A stretch of DNA of 64,000 nt from Chloroflexota bacterium (GCA_021325635.1 JAJPGV010000035.1:62001-126000), one strand, 5' to 3'; positions 43,657 through 54,587 are shown, counted from the stretch's first letter. Translations and numbers: made by a program. Notes: a model not told the origin generated them from the sequence alone.

Positions 43657-45449
43657 CAGTTGTTCTCCAGGACTCGAGCGTTGAGCATACGCAGCGCAGC
43701 GCGTACGAGGGGATCGTTTTCATCCGGCTTCACGGCGTCAGGCTCGTTCGCGCGGGGGCCGGAAGCATCAGTTTTTTTTTGACGTACCTGGCACTTAACG
43801 TAGCATGGGCGGCCCAGCACGCGGCTCAGGGCACCCTCGACCATGCGCTTGTTTTCGGGCTTCTGCAGCGTGTTGGCGTGGAATTCCGCGTCGCACAGCA
43901 GACTGACCGTGGCCCCCTCGAAGCTGGTCGCGGCGCAGCTTCGCAGCAGCGCCTGCACCGTCTTGGATTGCGCGCCGACACCGTCCAGCACCTGGGGCCA
44001 CCTGTCCAGGATGGTTTGGAGCAGCGCCTGATCCTCGCTATCCGCCGCGGGCGCCGGCTGCTCACTGCCGGGCTCTTGCTCTTCGGCGTCGGCCGGCGCC
44101 TGATCCGCGGGAGCGATGGCCGGCGAGGGCTGCCACTCGGCCTTGCTTTCCGCTGCCGCCGTCCCCTCTTCGCTCGCAGGCTGGCGAACGGCCTCCGCTG
44201 CTGCCGGAGCCGCTGCGGCGCGTTTCGGGACAGGGGCTTGCGGGGGCACCGGCACACTGGGAGCAGCTGTGGTAGCTGCCGGAATGACCGGTGGCTGATA
44301 GGCCGCCCCGGCGGCGGCCGGTGGGCTAGCGCCAATCTCCGTCGCCTGCAGAAAGGCCAGCTCGAGCGGCAGCTGCGCCTGCAGCGCGGCGCGGAAGCCG
44401 AAATCCGCGTCCGAGAAGATCTTGATCTGCCGCACCAACGCGGCCGTGTTGAGACGCGCCGCCCGCTCGCGAAGCGCGGGCAGCGACTCGGGTGCCACGT
44501 CCAGCGTGGCCGCGGTATCCGAGCTGACCTTCAGCAGCAGTAATGCCCGCAGATGCTCGACCAGCTCGCGGTTCAATCCGCGTGGGTCGACTCCAGCATC
44601 GGCGGCCTGATTGATCAGCTCCAGCCCCGTCCGCGCATCCCCGCCGAGCAGCGCGTCCACCAGCTGCTCGACCATCTCGGCGCTGGCTAGGCCGAGCATG
44701 CTTCGCACCGCAGCGAGCGAGATCTGCTGGCCTGAGAAGGCGATCGCCTGGTCCAACAGGCTCTGCGAGTCGCGCGAGCTGCCGTCGGCGGCCCGCGCCA
44801 GCAGTTCCAGGGCAGCCGGGTCGGCTTCCACCCCCTCAGCGGCGCAGATGTCGATGAGGCTGGCCCTGATGTCGACCACCGACAGCCGCCGAAAATCGAA
44901 GCGCTGGCAGCGCGACAGGATGGTGGGAGGCACCTTGTTGGGATCCGTCGTGGCCAGCACGAAGATGACGTGCGCCGGCGGCTCCTCGAAGGTCTTGAGC
45001 AGCGCGTCGAAGGCGTCCTTCGTGATCTGGTGAGCCTCATCGATGATGTAGAACTTGAAGCGCGCTTCATTCGGAGCGAAGTTGATCTGATCCCGCAGGT
45101 CGCGCGCATCGTCCACGCGGCCATTCGAGGCGGCGTCGATCTCGATTACGTCTAGAGAGCGGCCATCGGTGATCTGCCGGCAGATGGAGCAGCTGTTGTC
45201 GGGTTCGGCCGGTATGGGCGCTCCGGGCTGCCGTGCCGCCGCGGCCGGATCGTCCTCGTGCAGGCAGTTGACTGCTTTGGCGAACAGCCGGGCTGTCGTG
45301 GTCTTACCAACGCCGCGCGGGCCGCAGAACAGATAGGCGTGGCCGATGCGGCCCGCGCACAGGGCATTCTGGAGGGTACGCACCACCCGTTCCTGGCCGC
45401 GTACCTCGGCAAACGTCTGCGGCCGCCACTTGCGATAGAGCGTGGTCAC
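43656..45449 (-). CDS. dnaX: DNA polymerase III subunit gamma/tau
   Basis: Clamp-loader ATPase of 597 residues. The AAA+ module (1-240) has Walker A GPRGVGKTTTARL, a zinc-binding insert (CSICRQI), Walker B IIDEAHQI and sensor 1 ATTDPNK; domain III follows, then a Pro/Ala linker (PQAPVPKRAAAAPAAAEAVRQ, 400-450) and a tau C-terminal domain (470-597). Near the end an A9 run (43772-43780, codons 557-560) can shift reading so that translation stops at once (AAC TGA), giving a 560-residue form. GTG start at 45449. The gene is flanked by SRP RNA and ybaB. Confidence 0.96.
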   Translation of the reverse strand: MTTLYRKWRPQTFAEVRGQERVVRTLQNALCAGRIGHAYLFCGPRGVGKTTTARLFAKAVNCLHEDDPAAAARQPGAPIPAEPDNSCSICRQITDGRSLDVIEIDAASNGRVDDARDLRDQINFAPNEARFKFYIIDEAHQITKDAFDALLKTFEEPPAHVIFVLATTDPNKVPPTILSRCQRFDFRRLSVVDIRASLIDICAAEGVEADPAALELLARAADGSSRDSQSLLDQAIAFSGQQISLAAVRSMLGLASAEMVEQLVDALLGGDARTGLELINQAADAGVDPRGLNRELVEHLRALLLLKVSSDTAATLDVAPESLPALRERAARLNTAALVRQIKIFSDADFGFRAALQAQLPLELAFLQATEIGASPPAAAGAAYQPPVIPAATTAAPSVPVPPQAPVPKRAAAAPAAAEAVRQPASEEGTAAAESKAEWQPSPAIAPADQAPADAEEQEPGSEQPAPAADSEDQALLQTILDRWPQVLDGVGAQSKTVQALLRSCAATSFEGATVSLLCDAEFHANTLQKPENKRMVEGALSRVLGRPCYVKCQVRQKKTDASGPRANEPDAVKPDENDPLVRAALRMLNARVLENN

Positions 45450-45466
45450 GGCAGCCGTAACCGCGG

Positions 45467-45553
45467 GTGAAGAATGAAGAGTGAAGAGTTAAGGATTATC
45501 GAGCGCAAGGGCCGCATGCCCATTCTTCACTCTTCACGCCTAACTCTTCACTC
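45467..45553. repeat. heptamer-based imperfect inverted repeat (GAAGAGT/ACTCTTC)
   Basis: The left block (45467-45494) is made of GAAGAAT, GAAGAGT, GAAGAGT, TAAG units; the right block (45520-45553) repeats the complement (CATTCTTCACTCTTCAC, then TAACTCTTCACTC). The blocks can fold into an imperfect stem with a 25-nt GC loop. It lies between SRP RNA and dnaX and is the second 7-bp-period repeat in the window. Confidence 0.7.
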
Positions 45554-45606
45554 CCGAATAAGTCCGTGGTCGTGCACCTTCTGTCGACTTGACGCTCCTG
45601 CAGCTT

Positions 45607-45741
45607 GTGGCGCAGTTGGCTCAGGCCAGGTAGCTCTGCGGCACCCGGAAAGACACCTCTTACCGCTGCTTCCTTCCGGACCTGACGGGGTTCGTGGGCT
45701 TCCGCCGCGCAGAACCCGACCCTCGACGTCACTTACGCCAC
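45607..45741 (-). ncRNA. ffs: signal recognition particle RNA (bacterial 4.5S/6S type)
   Basis: On the minus strand the conserved domain IV core GTCAGGTCCGGAAGGAAGCA is present exactly (about 45661-45690), within longer flanking helices. CGCCAC/GTGGCG ends (45607-45612 and 45736-45741) define a terminal stem, and CTGCG/CGCAG further in continues it, giving about 135 nt. This RNA with Ffh targets nascent membrane proteins. It is followed by dnaX, ybaB and recR, the order seen in Bacillus (scr-dnaX-yaaK-recR). Ends are approximate. Confidence 0.9.
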
Positions 45742-45884
45742 AGTCCCAAAGGAGGAAAAGCCTCGAGAAGGATTTCGGCCCCGCTAGAGCGGTTTGCGGG
45801 TACAGGGCACCGCTAGCTCCCCGCTTAGCACGACCACACCGAAGTGTATCTCGCATGCCTTAGCGGATAGGGTATAGGTTGCGA

Positions 45885-48305
45885 ATGGTGGGTGCACAGC
45901 TGCGCGACACTGCACGGGAGCCGGCTGCGCCTGCCAGCGCTTTCGCTGCGGCCCAAGCGTACGTCCTCGCGGGCGTCATCGCCACGGCCGTGTTCCTGCG
46001 TCTGTTCGAGCTGCAGTACGGCCAATACGGCTCCGACGACGAGCGGCTGTGGACACTAGCGCTCAAGGCGCTGGCCGATCGCGTTCTGCCATCGTCCGGC
46101 ATTCGCTCCTCGATGGGCTTGAACAACGGCCCCTTCCAGGCGTACCTGGTGATGCCGGCCGCGATGCTGGCAGCCACGCCGCTGGCGGGGGCCATCGTCG
46201 TAGCTCTGGTCAACAGCCTGGCCGTCTACGTCCTGTACCGCTTCATCCGCGAATTCTTCGGTTCGCGTCCGGCGCTGATCGCCGCGGCGTTGTTCGCTAG
46301 CAGCTCCTGGGCCGTCATCTATGCGCGCCGGATGCAGGCCCAGGACATGTTGGTGCCCTTCCAGGTGCTGTTCTTCTGGAGCGCGGCGCGCTGGCTTACT
46401 CGCGGCCGAACTATCGATCTGGCCCTGATGTTTGCCTGGCTGGCGATCGTCGCCCAGGTCTACGTGCTGGGCGCCGTGCACCTGGCCTGCGCGGTCCTGG
46501 TCCTGGTCCTTGGCTGGCGCCGTTTACGGCCGGTCCCGCTGCTGCTGGGGATCGCGCTGTTCGGCCTGCTCACCTTCCGCTACCTGGCCGGCACCGTGCT
46601 TCCGGGCGTGAGCACGTTCAGCAACGTCCTTTCCGGGACGCCTTCTCTCGACCGCGACAGCCTGACGCTGGCGCTGATCATGGCGACGCACAAGGGCTAT
46701 CAGACCATCGCCGGACAGGCCGGCTCGGTGTTCGATTCGACATCGGGCTTCGAGGGCCTTCTGGTGACGCTGGAGGAGCTGCTGTTCGCGGCCGGGTTCG
46801 TCTTACTGGCCCTGCGCTGCTGGGCCGCGCTGCGCCCCTCGACGGCTGGCCTTCGTAAGTGGTTGATTGCGAGGGCAGCGCCACCCGACTCCGCGGTGGT
46901 CTGCGCCTTGCTGCTGATCTGGGCTGTTGTTCCGACCGCAGCCTTCCTTCGCCATTCCGTCCCGCTCTATCCCTATTACTTCGTGTCGCTTATCCCGCTG
47001 CCGGCCATCTTCACCGCGCTCCTGCTGGATCGCTTCTGGTCGCAGGGCGGGGGCCCGGCCGCCGTGCTTCTGTCTGTCAACGGCCTGGTGCTGGCCGGCG
47101 TCTTTTTCCTGGTCATCCCTCGTTACTACACGCGCAACGATTACGGTCTGCCCTACAGCTACACATTTCAGGTCGAATCGCAGGTCGAGCAGCTGGCCGC
47201 CGAGCGCCACGCTGGCCGCATCTACGTGGACGGCGACATGGATCCGTCGGAAGTCATGACCTCCGTGCTGCTCCGTCGTGGATACGAGGTGTTCTGGCTC
47301 GACGATTACCGCACTCCCGAGCTCGAGGTGCCACCGGCCGGCGCTGCCTCGGCTATCTACGTGACTATGGCCGACGATACGGAAACGGCGCGCTACCTGG
47401 CCCGCGAATTCGCCGATCGCCAGGCTTTCGCGGTGCCGCTGCCGGGAGAAGGGATCACGATCCGCGCCTATGCGATCGATCCCGCCGACGTGCAGCGCTC
47501 GCTGGACCGGCTGCTCACCGAGCCGCTGGGCCTGCAGGCGGCAAATGGCATGCTACTGCGCGACTTTCAGGCCGATCGCCGGCTGCAGCCCGGCAAGTCG
47601 CTGGGGGCAGCGCTGAGCTGGACCTGGCAGGGCGACGTGGACCCCGGCAAGGCGCGCTATTCGATCTTCGGCCACCTGGTCGATGCCAGCGGCGAGTCAC
47701 GGGCCCAGGCCGACTATCCCATCGAGCCGAACCAGGACTGGCGGCCCGGGCAGCGCGTGGTGCAGTGGCTCAGCATCCCGGTGCCGACGACGCTTAAGCC
47801 CGGACGGTACGTCCTCGAGGTGGGCGTCTATTCGCAGGACGGTGTAGTCCGCCAGCGGCTGGTCGACGGCTCCGGAAGAGACGTCGGTGGGAGCGTGTCG
47901 ATTCCCGGCTTCGTCCTGCCGCCGGCGGCGCCGGCGGGCTCGGCGCCGGCAACCCCGGAGTCGAGGTTCGCCGACGGGATCGATCTGGAGGGTCATCAAG
48001 TGGCCGTGCAGCCTGGGAAGATTGAGCTGACGCTGGACTGGGCGGCAAGAGCCGAGCCATCGCGTGACTACACCGTCTTCGTGCACGTCATCGACCCGTC
48101 GGGCAAGGTGGTGGTGCAGGCCGACAGCCAGCCGCTGAAGGGGGACTTTCCCACTGGCACCTGGCGAGCAGGAGATCGTGTAGCCGACCAATACGAGCTT
48201 CAGGTGCCTCCCGGCCAGTATGAGGTTCAGGTTGGTCTGTACTATCTGCCCACGCTCGAGCGCTTGTCAGGGGCGCCGCTGGCGCTCCGGCTCGACGTGC
48301 CATAG
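45885..48305 (+). CDS. GT39-like membrane glycosyltransferase with extracellular C-terminal region
   Basis: An 806-residue protein: about ten TM segments in residues 20-440 with an N-terminal extracytoplasmic loop (QYGQYGSDDERLWTLAL, carrying the acidic SDDE site typical of dolichyl-phosphate-mannose-type GT39/ArnT enzymes) and EFFGSRPALIAAALFASSSWAVIYARRMQAQDML in pieces, the next GT-C landmark. Residues 440-806 are outside the membrane, partly a beta-rich module (RVVQWLSIPVPTTLKPGRYVLEVGVYSQDG twice in related form). Start ATG 45885; TTG 45879 is an alternative. It should transfer a lipid-linked sugar outside the cell. Confidence 0.85.
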   Translation: MVGAQLRDTAREPAAPASAFAAAQAYVLAGVIATAVFLRLFELQYGQYGSDDERLWTLALKALADRVLPSSGIRSSMGLNNGPFQAYLVMPAAMLAATPLAGAIVVALVNSLAVYVLYRFIREFFGSRPALIAAALFASSSWAVIYARRMQAQDMLVPFQVLFFWSAARWLTRGRTIDLALMFAWLAIVAQVYVLGAVHLACAVLVLVLGWRRLRPVPLLLGIALFGLLTFRYLAGTVLPGVSTFSNVLSGTPSLDRDSLTLALIMATHKGYQTIAGQAGSVFDSTSGFEGLLVTLEELLFAAGFVLLALRCWAALRPSTAGLRKWLIARAAPPDSAVVCALLLIWAVVPTAAFLRHSVPLYPYYFVSLIPLPAIFTALLLDRFWSQGGGPAAVLLSVNGLVLAGVFFLVIPRYYTRNDYGLPYSYTFQVESQVEQLAAERHAGRIYVDGDMDPSEVMTSVLLRRGYEVFWLDDYRTPELEVPPAGAASAIYVTMADDTETARYLAREFADRQAFAVPLPGEGITIRAYAIDPADVQRSLDRLLTEPLGLQAANGMLLRDFQADRRLQPGKSLGAALSWTWQGDVDPGKARYSIFGHLVDASGESRAQADYPIEPNQDWRPGQRVVQWLSIPVPTTLKPGRYVLEVGVYSQDGVVRQRLVDGSGRDVGGSVSIPGFVLPPAAPAGSAPATPESRFADGIDLEGHQVAVQPGKIELTLDWAARAEPSRDYTVFVHVIDPSGKVVVQADSQPLKGDFPTGTWRAGDRVADQYELQVPPGQYEVQVGLYYLPTLERLSGAPLALRLDVP

Positions 48306-48316
48306 CCGTCAGCTTC

Positions 48317-49867
48317 ATGGAGCCGTTGGCCAACCCCGCCCCCCTTGCCGGTGCGACTATTGCCGGGCGCTACCAGGTCCTGCGACGGCTTGGGGTGGGA
48401 GGGATGGCCACGGTGTACCTGGCGCAGGACCCGCTGCTCGGCCGGGACGTTGCCATTAAGCTGCCGCGGATAGAGGACGATCCCGAGGCGCTGGCCCGGT
48501 TCCGTGGGGAGCTGCAAGCCATTGGCCGGCTCAATCATCCCAACATCGTGACGATCTATGACGGCGGCGAGCACGAGGGCCAGCCCTACCTGGTGATGGA
48601 GCCGGTCGAGGGTGAAAGCCTGGCCGATCTGATCCGTCGGGAGGCGCCGCTTGCACCAGAGCGGTCGGCAGGCATCGCTTGCCAGGTGGCCGAGGCGCTG
48701 GCTTACGCTCATTCCCGCGGCATCATCCATCGAGACATCAAGCCGCAGAACGTCCTGCTGGATCGTGCAGGACGGGCCAAAGTAACGGATTTCGGTATCG
48801 CCAAAAACGCGGATCTGACGCGCACTCTGGCGGGCACCATCCTCGGCACGCCGAGCTACATCGCCCCGGAAGTTTCGGCCGGCCAGCCAGCAACGGCCGG
48901 GGCCGACATCTATGCCCTGGGCGTGCTGCTGTATCTCATGCTGACCGCCCACACGCCCTTTGAGTCCGACAACCCGATTGCCCTGGCTATTCGCAGCCAG
49001 CGCGAAGATCCGCGCCCGCCTTCCGCGCTCGTGCCGCTGCCCGAATGGCTCGACCCGGTCGTGCTGAGGGCTCTGGCGCGGAATCCTGAGGATCGCTACG
49101 CGGCCGCTGCTGACGTGGCGCACGACCTGGCCCGACAGGGATCGGCGCCCGCGCCGTCTCTCGTGGGGGGCGCCACGCTCCGGCTGCCTGTTTCTCCGGC
49201 CGCCTCCGATGGTTCACCAACGCCCGCCCGGCGCAGACGTAGGCGACCGGCAATTCTGTGGCTCCTCCCTACCCTCGTCCTGGTGGCGGCCGCGATCGGT
49301 TTGGCGTATTTGAGTTTGAACAGGCCTGTCGCGCCTCGACCCTCACCAACGCCAACGCCGGGGGTCCCGCCGCCGAGCGGCGCCCCTAACCTGCTGGCCA
49401 ATGGACGCTTGACCTCGGTCGGCAATGCGCAACCGATCGGCTGGCAGTGGCAGACGTTCAGCGGCGGCGAGCCACTCCATTTCTGGCGGCCAGGCGGCCC
49501 GTCAGGGAGCGATCCGGAGCTCGGGCTCGAAAGCGGCAGCAGTACCGATACGGCATGGGTTAGCAGCGACGTGAGTGTCGCTCCGGGGTGGAAGCTGACG
49601 CTGACTGGCTTCGTCCGCACGACTGGCGTCGCGGCCGACGGGTCGGGTGCATCGCTTCAGATCGCCTGCCACCTGGCCGATGGCCGGCCCGGCGCTACCG
49701 CCGCCAGCGCCGCCAGCCGCGGGTCGTCCGGTTGGAGTCAGGCGAGCGCAGGGTTGACCGCGCCGCCCGATACCAAGGTTTGTCAGGCGTTGCTGCGGCT
49801 CGGATCGGCCGGGAAACCAACGACCGGCCGGGTTGAGTTCAGCCGGATAAGCCTTACGGCAAGCTGA
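48317..49867 (+). CDS. transmembrane serine/threonine protein kinase with extracellular domain
   Basis: A 516-residue Hanks-type kinase. The catalytic core (18-275) has GVGGMATVY, K48 in VAIK, HRDIKPQN (D140) and DFGIAKN (D158), APE and ALGVLLYLML. A basic juxtamembrane segment (ARRRRRR) and one TM (about 313-334) follow, then a Pro-rich linker and an extracellular beta-rich domain (350-516) with LLANGRLTSVGNAQPIGWQ, resembling carbohydrate-binding or discoidin-like sheets. PASTA repeats are absent. It lies 11 nt behind the GT39-like gene, so an envelope-sensing role is likely. ATG 48317. Confidence 0.93.
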   Translation: MEPLANPAPLAGATIAGRYQVLRRLGVGGMATVYLAQDPLLGRDVAIKLPRIEDDPEALARFRGELQAIGRLNHPNIVTIYDGGEHEGQPYLVMEPVEGESLADLIRREAPLAPERSAGIACQVAEALAYAHSRGIIHRDIKPQNVLLDRAGRAKVTDFGIAKNADLTRTLAGTILGTPSYIAPEVSAGQPATAGADIYALGVLLYLMLTAHTPFESDNPIALAIRSQREDPRPPSALVPLPEWLDPVVLRALARNPEDRYAAAADVAHDLARQGSAPAPSLVGGATLRLPVSPAASDGSPTPARRRRRRPAILWLLPTLVLVAAAIGLAYLSLNRPVAPRPSPTPTPGVPPPSGAPNLLANGRLTSVGNAQPIGWQWQTFSGGEPLHFWRPGGPSGSDPELGLESGSSTDTAWVSSDVSVAPGWKLTLTGFVRTTGVAADGSGASLQIACHLADGRPGATAASAASRGSSGWSQASAGLTAPPDTKVCQALLRLGSAGKPTTGRVEFSRISLTAS

Positions 49868-49902
49868 CGCTGCAGTCTGTGTCTGGGATAGGAACCCTGC
49901 GT

Positions 49903-49908
49903 TAAGAT
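49903..49908 (+). promoter_or_regulatory. -10 box TAAGAT, leaderless start at ATG 49917
   Basis: TAAGAT ends 8 nt before ATG 49917, in the 49 nt after the kinase gene. It would start the glmU-prs operon as well. Confidence 0.45.
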
Positions 49909-49916
49909 CCGCCCGA

Positions 49917-50873
49917 ATGAGACTGCCCGCGTTTGCCGGCGTCCCTTCCGGGTTGGGGTTCCCGCAGACGCGGATTCGTTCGGCTCCGCACATCCGTGCC
50001 CTCGTGCTGCGTGCCGGGGCGGGCCTGCTGCTGACGTCGATGCTCAGCGGTCTGTTGTCTGCCTACGTGGGCTGGCAGCTGACGCATCCCGGCCGCAAGG
50101 CCCTGAGCGGGGCACCCTCGATGCCGTATCGAGACGTGACGTTCCCCAGCTCGGATTCGCTGCAGCTTTCGGGCTGGTTTCTGGACGCCGCGTCCAACCG
50201 GACAGTGATCCTGGTGCACGGCTATCGCGAAAACCGGCTGCAAGAGAATGTGCCAGGGCTCGACGTGGCGGAGGGCCTCGTGGGCAATGGTTACAACGTG
50301 CTCATGTTCGATCTCAGGGACTCCGGCTCTTCCGCGGGCAGCCTCACGACTATCGGCGTGTTCGAGCAGCGCGACGTGCTTGGGGCCATCGCCTACGTGC
50401 ACAGCCTGGGACGTCCCGCGGAGCACGTCGCTTTGCTCGGCTTCTCGATGGGAGCAGCCACGGCGCTGCTGACCGCCGGTCATGGAGGAGACGCCCAGGC
50501 GGTCATCTCTGACAGCGCCTTCGCGGACCTCTACCCGTATCTCCAGGACAACCTGACGGTTTGGAGTCACCTGCCCACCTTTCCGTTCACGCCGTTGATT
50601 CTCGGCCTCGAGCCGGCCATTACCGGCGCTGATCCGAGGCTGGCCGATCCGATCCATTGGGTAGGCAAGATATCCGCTCCGATCCTCTTCATTCATGGGT
50701 TGGCCGACGGATCCATCCCGTATCGCAACAGTGAGGAGCTGGCCCGGGCCGCCACTAACCCAGCCAGCGAGCTCTGGCTCGTGCCTGGGGCGGATCACGT
50801 CAAGTCGTTCGAAACGGACCGCCAGGGCTACTGGCAGCACCTGCTGCCGTTCCTGGATCGCGCTCTGAGCTAG
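49917..50873 (+). CDS. alpha/beta hydrolase with N-terminal membrane anchor
   Basis: A 318-residue serine hydrolase. A TM segment at about 30-55 (LVLRAGAGLLLTSMLSGLL) is followed by an alpha/beta fold: HGYRENR near 100 (oxyanion), nucleophile S in LLGFSMGAATALL near 179, D in IHGLADGSIP near 262, H in PGADHVKSF near 289. It resembles the YqjL/BEM46-like envelope hydrolases. The substrate is not evident. It is followed 2 nt later by glmU and starts the operon from TAAGAT at 49903. Confidence 0.88.
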   Translation: MRLPAFAGVPSGLGFPQTRIRSAPHIRALVLRAGAGLLLTSMLSGLLSAYVGWQLTHPGRKALSGAPSMPYRDVTFPSSDSLQLSGWFLDAASNRTVILVHGYRENRLQENVPGLDVAEGLVGNGYNVLMFDLRDSGSSAGSLTTIGVFEQRDVLGAIAYVHSLGRPAEHVALLGFSMGAATALLTAGHGGDAQAVISDSAFADLYPYLQDNLTVWSHLPTFPFTPLILGLEPAITGADPRLADPIHWVGKISAPILFIHGLADGSIPYRNSEELARAATNPASELWLVPGADHVKSFETDRQGYWQHLLPFLDRALS

Positions 50874-50875
50874 GG

Positions 50876-52227
50876 ATGTCCGCTGCACTGGCCGTTGTCC
50901 TCGCCGCCGGGCAGGGCACCCGAATGAAGTCGCGGACTCCCAAGGTGCTGCATCGGGTAGCCGGGAAGGCGATGGTGGATCATGTGCTGGCCGCTGCTCG
51001 TGCTGCGGGAGCGGACAGATGCATCGTGATCGTCGGGCATGAAATCGAACGCCTGCGCGAGCACTTTGCCGGCAGCGACGTCGAGCTGGTGGAGCAGCGT
51101 CCGCAGCTTGGTACCGGCCACGCCGTCCAGCAGGTGCTACCTCAGCTGGAAGCGCACCGCGGGGAGGTGCTGGTGCTCAACGGCGACGCCCCGCTTGTTG
51201 ACGCACGGTCCCTCGGAGAGCTGCTGGAAAGACATCACGCTGCGCGTGCGCAGGTCACGTTTCTCACTGCCCTGGTCGATGATGCGGAGCGCCTGGGCCG
51301 GATCACCAGCGACGGGGGACGCGTTCGCGTCGTCGAATGGGCGGATGCGACGGCCGAAGAACGGGCGATCCGCGAGGTCAACACCGGGATCTACTGCTTC
51401 GACTCAGCCTGGCTCAGCCGCGAGCTGCCGCTCCTCCAGGCCAGCCCGGCGAAGGGCGAATACTACTTGACGGACCTCATCGAGCGCGCCCCTCAGGTCG
51501 AGCGCATGCTGGCCGAGGGTGGCTTCGCTTTGTGCATCGGAGTCGATACGCGCGAAAAGCTGGCGCAGGCGGAACGTGAAATGCAGCGCCGTCTACGGGA
51601 GCGCTGGATGGCCGAAGGTGTGACCTTTCTTTCGCCTGAGACGGTCTTGCTCGACGTCGACTGCAGCCTGGGACAGGATACGATCGTCTATCCCAATACA
51701 ATCATGCAGCGGTGCACGATTGGTATGGGCTGCATTATCGGTCCAGGCTCGCGGCTGGAGGACACGCGCATCGGCAATGACTGTTCGATTCGGGAATCGG
51801 TCGTGGAGTCGGCGGTAGTGGAAGATGAGGTGCAGATCGGACCGTTCTGCCACCTCCGACCGGGCAGCTACATCGAACGTGGGGCAAAGTTGGGGAACTA
51901 CGCGGAGATCAAGAGCTCACGAATCGGGAGGGAAACGCAGATCCATCACTTCAGCTATACCGGTGACGCCCAGGTTGGCCAGCGCGTCAACATCGGGGCA
52001 GGAACGATTACCTGCAACTACAGCAGCGAGACGGGTGTCAAGAGCGCGACCATCATTGGTGACGACGCCTCTACCGGCTCGGACACGCTGCTGGTCGCCC
52101 CAGTGACGCTTGGCGCCGGTGCAATGACCGGTTCCGGCGCGGTGGTCACTCACGACGTCCCTCCTGACACGCTGGTGGTGGGCGTGCCGGCCCGCGAGGT
52201 GCGTAAGGTTCGAAAGGCCGCGCGGTC

Positions 52228-52231
<4 letters not shown>
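50876..52231 (+). CDS. glmU: bifunctional N-acetylglucosamine-1-phosphate uridyltransferase/glucosamine-1-phosphate acetyltransferase
   Basis: Makes UDP-GlcNAc for peptidoglycan. The 451-residue length is normal: the uridyltransferase domain (1-225) has LAAGQGTRMKS (nucleotide loop) and LNGDAPLV, and the left-handed beta-helix acetyltransferase domain (230-451) has repeats GPFCHLRPGSYIERG, GDAQVGQRVNIGAGTITCNY and the catalytic His in the YTGDAQVG/HHFSYTGD coil. It begins 3 nt after the hydrolase and overlaps prs by ATGA. glmS/glmM are elsewhere. Confidence 0.97.
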
Positions 52232-53202
<971 letters not shown>

Positions 53203-53235
53203 GAGCAACGGTAACGAGCAGCAGGTCGCCTTAGG

Positions 53236-54543
53236 TTGGATTCCGAAACCACCTGGCAGTTCGTCCTGCTGGCGGTGTGCCTGTTACTGGCGGGTCTTGC
53301 TTCAGCAGCGGAAACGGCGCTGACGTCCCTGGGACGCATACGTATCCGCCACCTGGCCGAAGAGGGGAACCGCTCCGCCCAGCTGCTGCAGCACATGCTC
53401 AGCAATCCTGGCGACTTCCTCTCGACCATCCTCGTGGTCAACAACGTGGCGGTCATCGTCGCCTCCACGGTGACTACTCTGCTCACCATCAAGCTGGCGG
53501 AGTTCTCCCACGCCGAGGCCATAACCACGGCCGCGCTGTCGTTCTTCATCCTAGTGTTCTGCGAAATCACGCCTAAGACCATCGCCATTCGGCACGCCGA
53601 ATCCTGGGCCCTGCGGCTGGCCCGGCCGGTTCGGGCCATGTCCTGGCTGCTGGGCTGGTTGGTTCGCGTGCTGTCCTCCTTCCCTCCGCTGGTGATGCGT
53701 GTATTCGGAGCTCAGCCCGATCGCAAAAGCCCGTTCGTCACCGAAGAGGAGATTCGCTTCCTGGTTGGGACGGCCGAGGAAGAAGGGGTCATCGAAGAGG
53801 ACGAAGAGCAGATGATCCACAGCATCTTCGAGTTCAGCGAGACGACGGCTCGGGAAGTCATGGTGCCGCGCGTGGACATCAAGGCGGTCGAGGCCGAAAC
53901 GCCCCTCAAGGAGGTGATCGACCTCATGCTGCAGGTCGGACATTCCCGCATCCCGGTCTTCGAGGAGACTGTGGACAACATCATCGGCATCGTGTTCGAC
54001 CGCGACCTGTTCAAGTACCTGCGCGAGAACGCGTTCGACATTCCTCTGCGCGACGCCGTGCGGCCGGCCTACTTCGTGCCCGAATCCAAGAAGGTCGACG
54101 ACCTGCTGCGCGAGCTGCAGAAGAACCGGGTGCAGATGGCGATTGTGGTGGACGAGTACGGTGGAACCGCCGGTCTGGTCACCATCGAGGACATCATCGA
54201 GGAGATCGTGGGCGAGATCCAGGACGAGTTCGAGGCGGAGGAAGACCAGGTCGAGTTCGTGAGCGACAACGAAGCGGTAATGAACGCCCTGGTGAACCTG
54301 GACGACGTGAACCGCCTGCTGGCGCTCGATCTCAAGGACGAGGAGGTCGATACGCTGGGTGGTTACGTCTACTCGCACCTGGGGAAGATGCCCGTCAGCG
54401 GTGACACGTTTGAGGTCGACAACGTTAGCTTCAGCGTGGTGTCGACCGTTGGCCGGCGGATCAAGAAGGTTCGTGTGACCAAGCACCAACCGCCGTCGGA
54501 AACTACGAATGGCCAGAACGAAGGCAACGGCGTCTCGTCTTGA
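53236..54543 (+). CDS. CNNM/CorC-HlyC family transporter (DUF21-CBS)
   Basis: A 435-residue membrane protein: DUF21/CNNM transmembrane region (about 1-190, [27 protein letters not shown] in pieces), a CBS pair (200-320, [13 protein letters not shown] and [24 protein letters not shown]) and the C-terminal CorC_HlyC domain (340-420). Homologues move Mg2+ or Na+, some protect against divalent stress. The ETALTS motif is the family signature. It starts at TTG 53236 and lies 33 nt after prs, so it may be in the same operon. Confidence 0.93.
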   Translation: MDSETTWQFVLLAVCLLLAGLASAAETALTSLGRIRIRHLAEEGNRSAQLLQHMLSNPGDFLSTILVVNNVAVIVASTVTTLLTIKLAEFSHAEAITTAALSFFILVFCEITPKTIAIRHAESWALRLARPVRAMSWLLGWLVRVLSSFPPLVMRVFGAQPDRKSPFVTEEEIRFLVGTAEEEGVIEEDEEQMIHSIFEFSETTAREVMVPRVDIKAVEAETPLKEVIDLMLQVGHSRIPVFEETVDNIIGIVFDRDLFKYLRENAFDIPLRDAVRPAYFVPESKKVDDLLRELQKNRVQMAIVVDEYGGTAGLVTIEDIIEEIVGEIQDEFEAEEDQVEFVSDNEAVMNALVNLDDVNRLLALDLKDEEVDTLGGYVYSHLGKMPVSGDTFEVDNVSFSVVSTVGRRIKKVRVTKHQPPSETTNGQNEGNGVSS

Positions 54544-54587
54544 ACGGTCGCTGAGGTCGGCTCCCACCTTCCGCTGAGCGGCGCCAC

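Noticed and set aside
45496-45732. Short minus-strand open frames over the SRP RNA
   Set aside because: The conserved GGTCCGGAAGGAAGCAGC core marks an RNA gene; the translations are meaningless.
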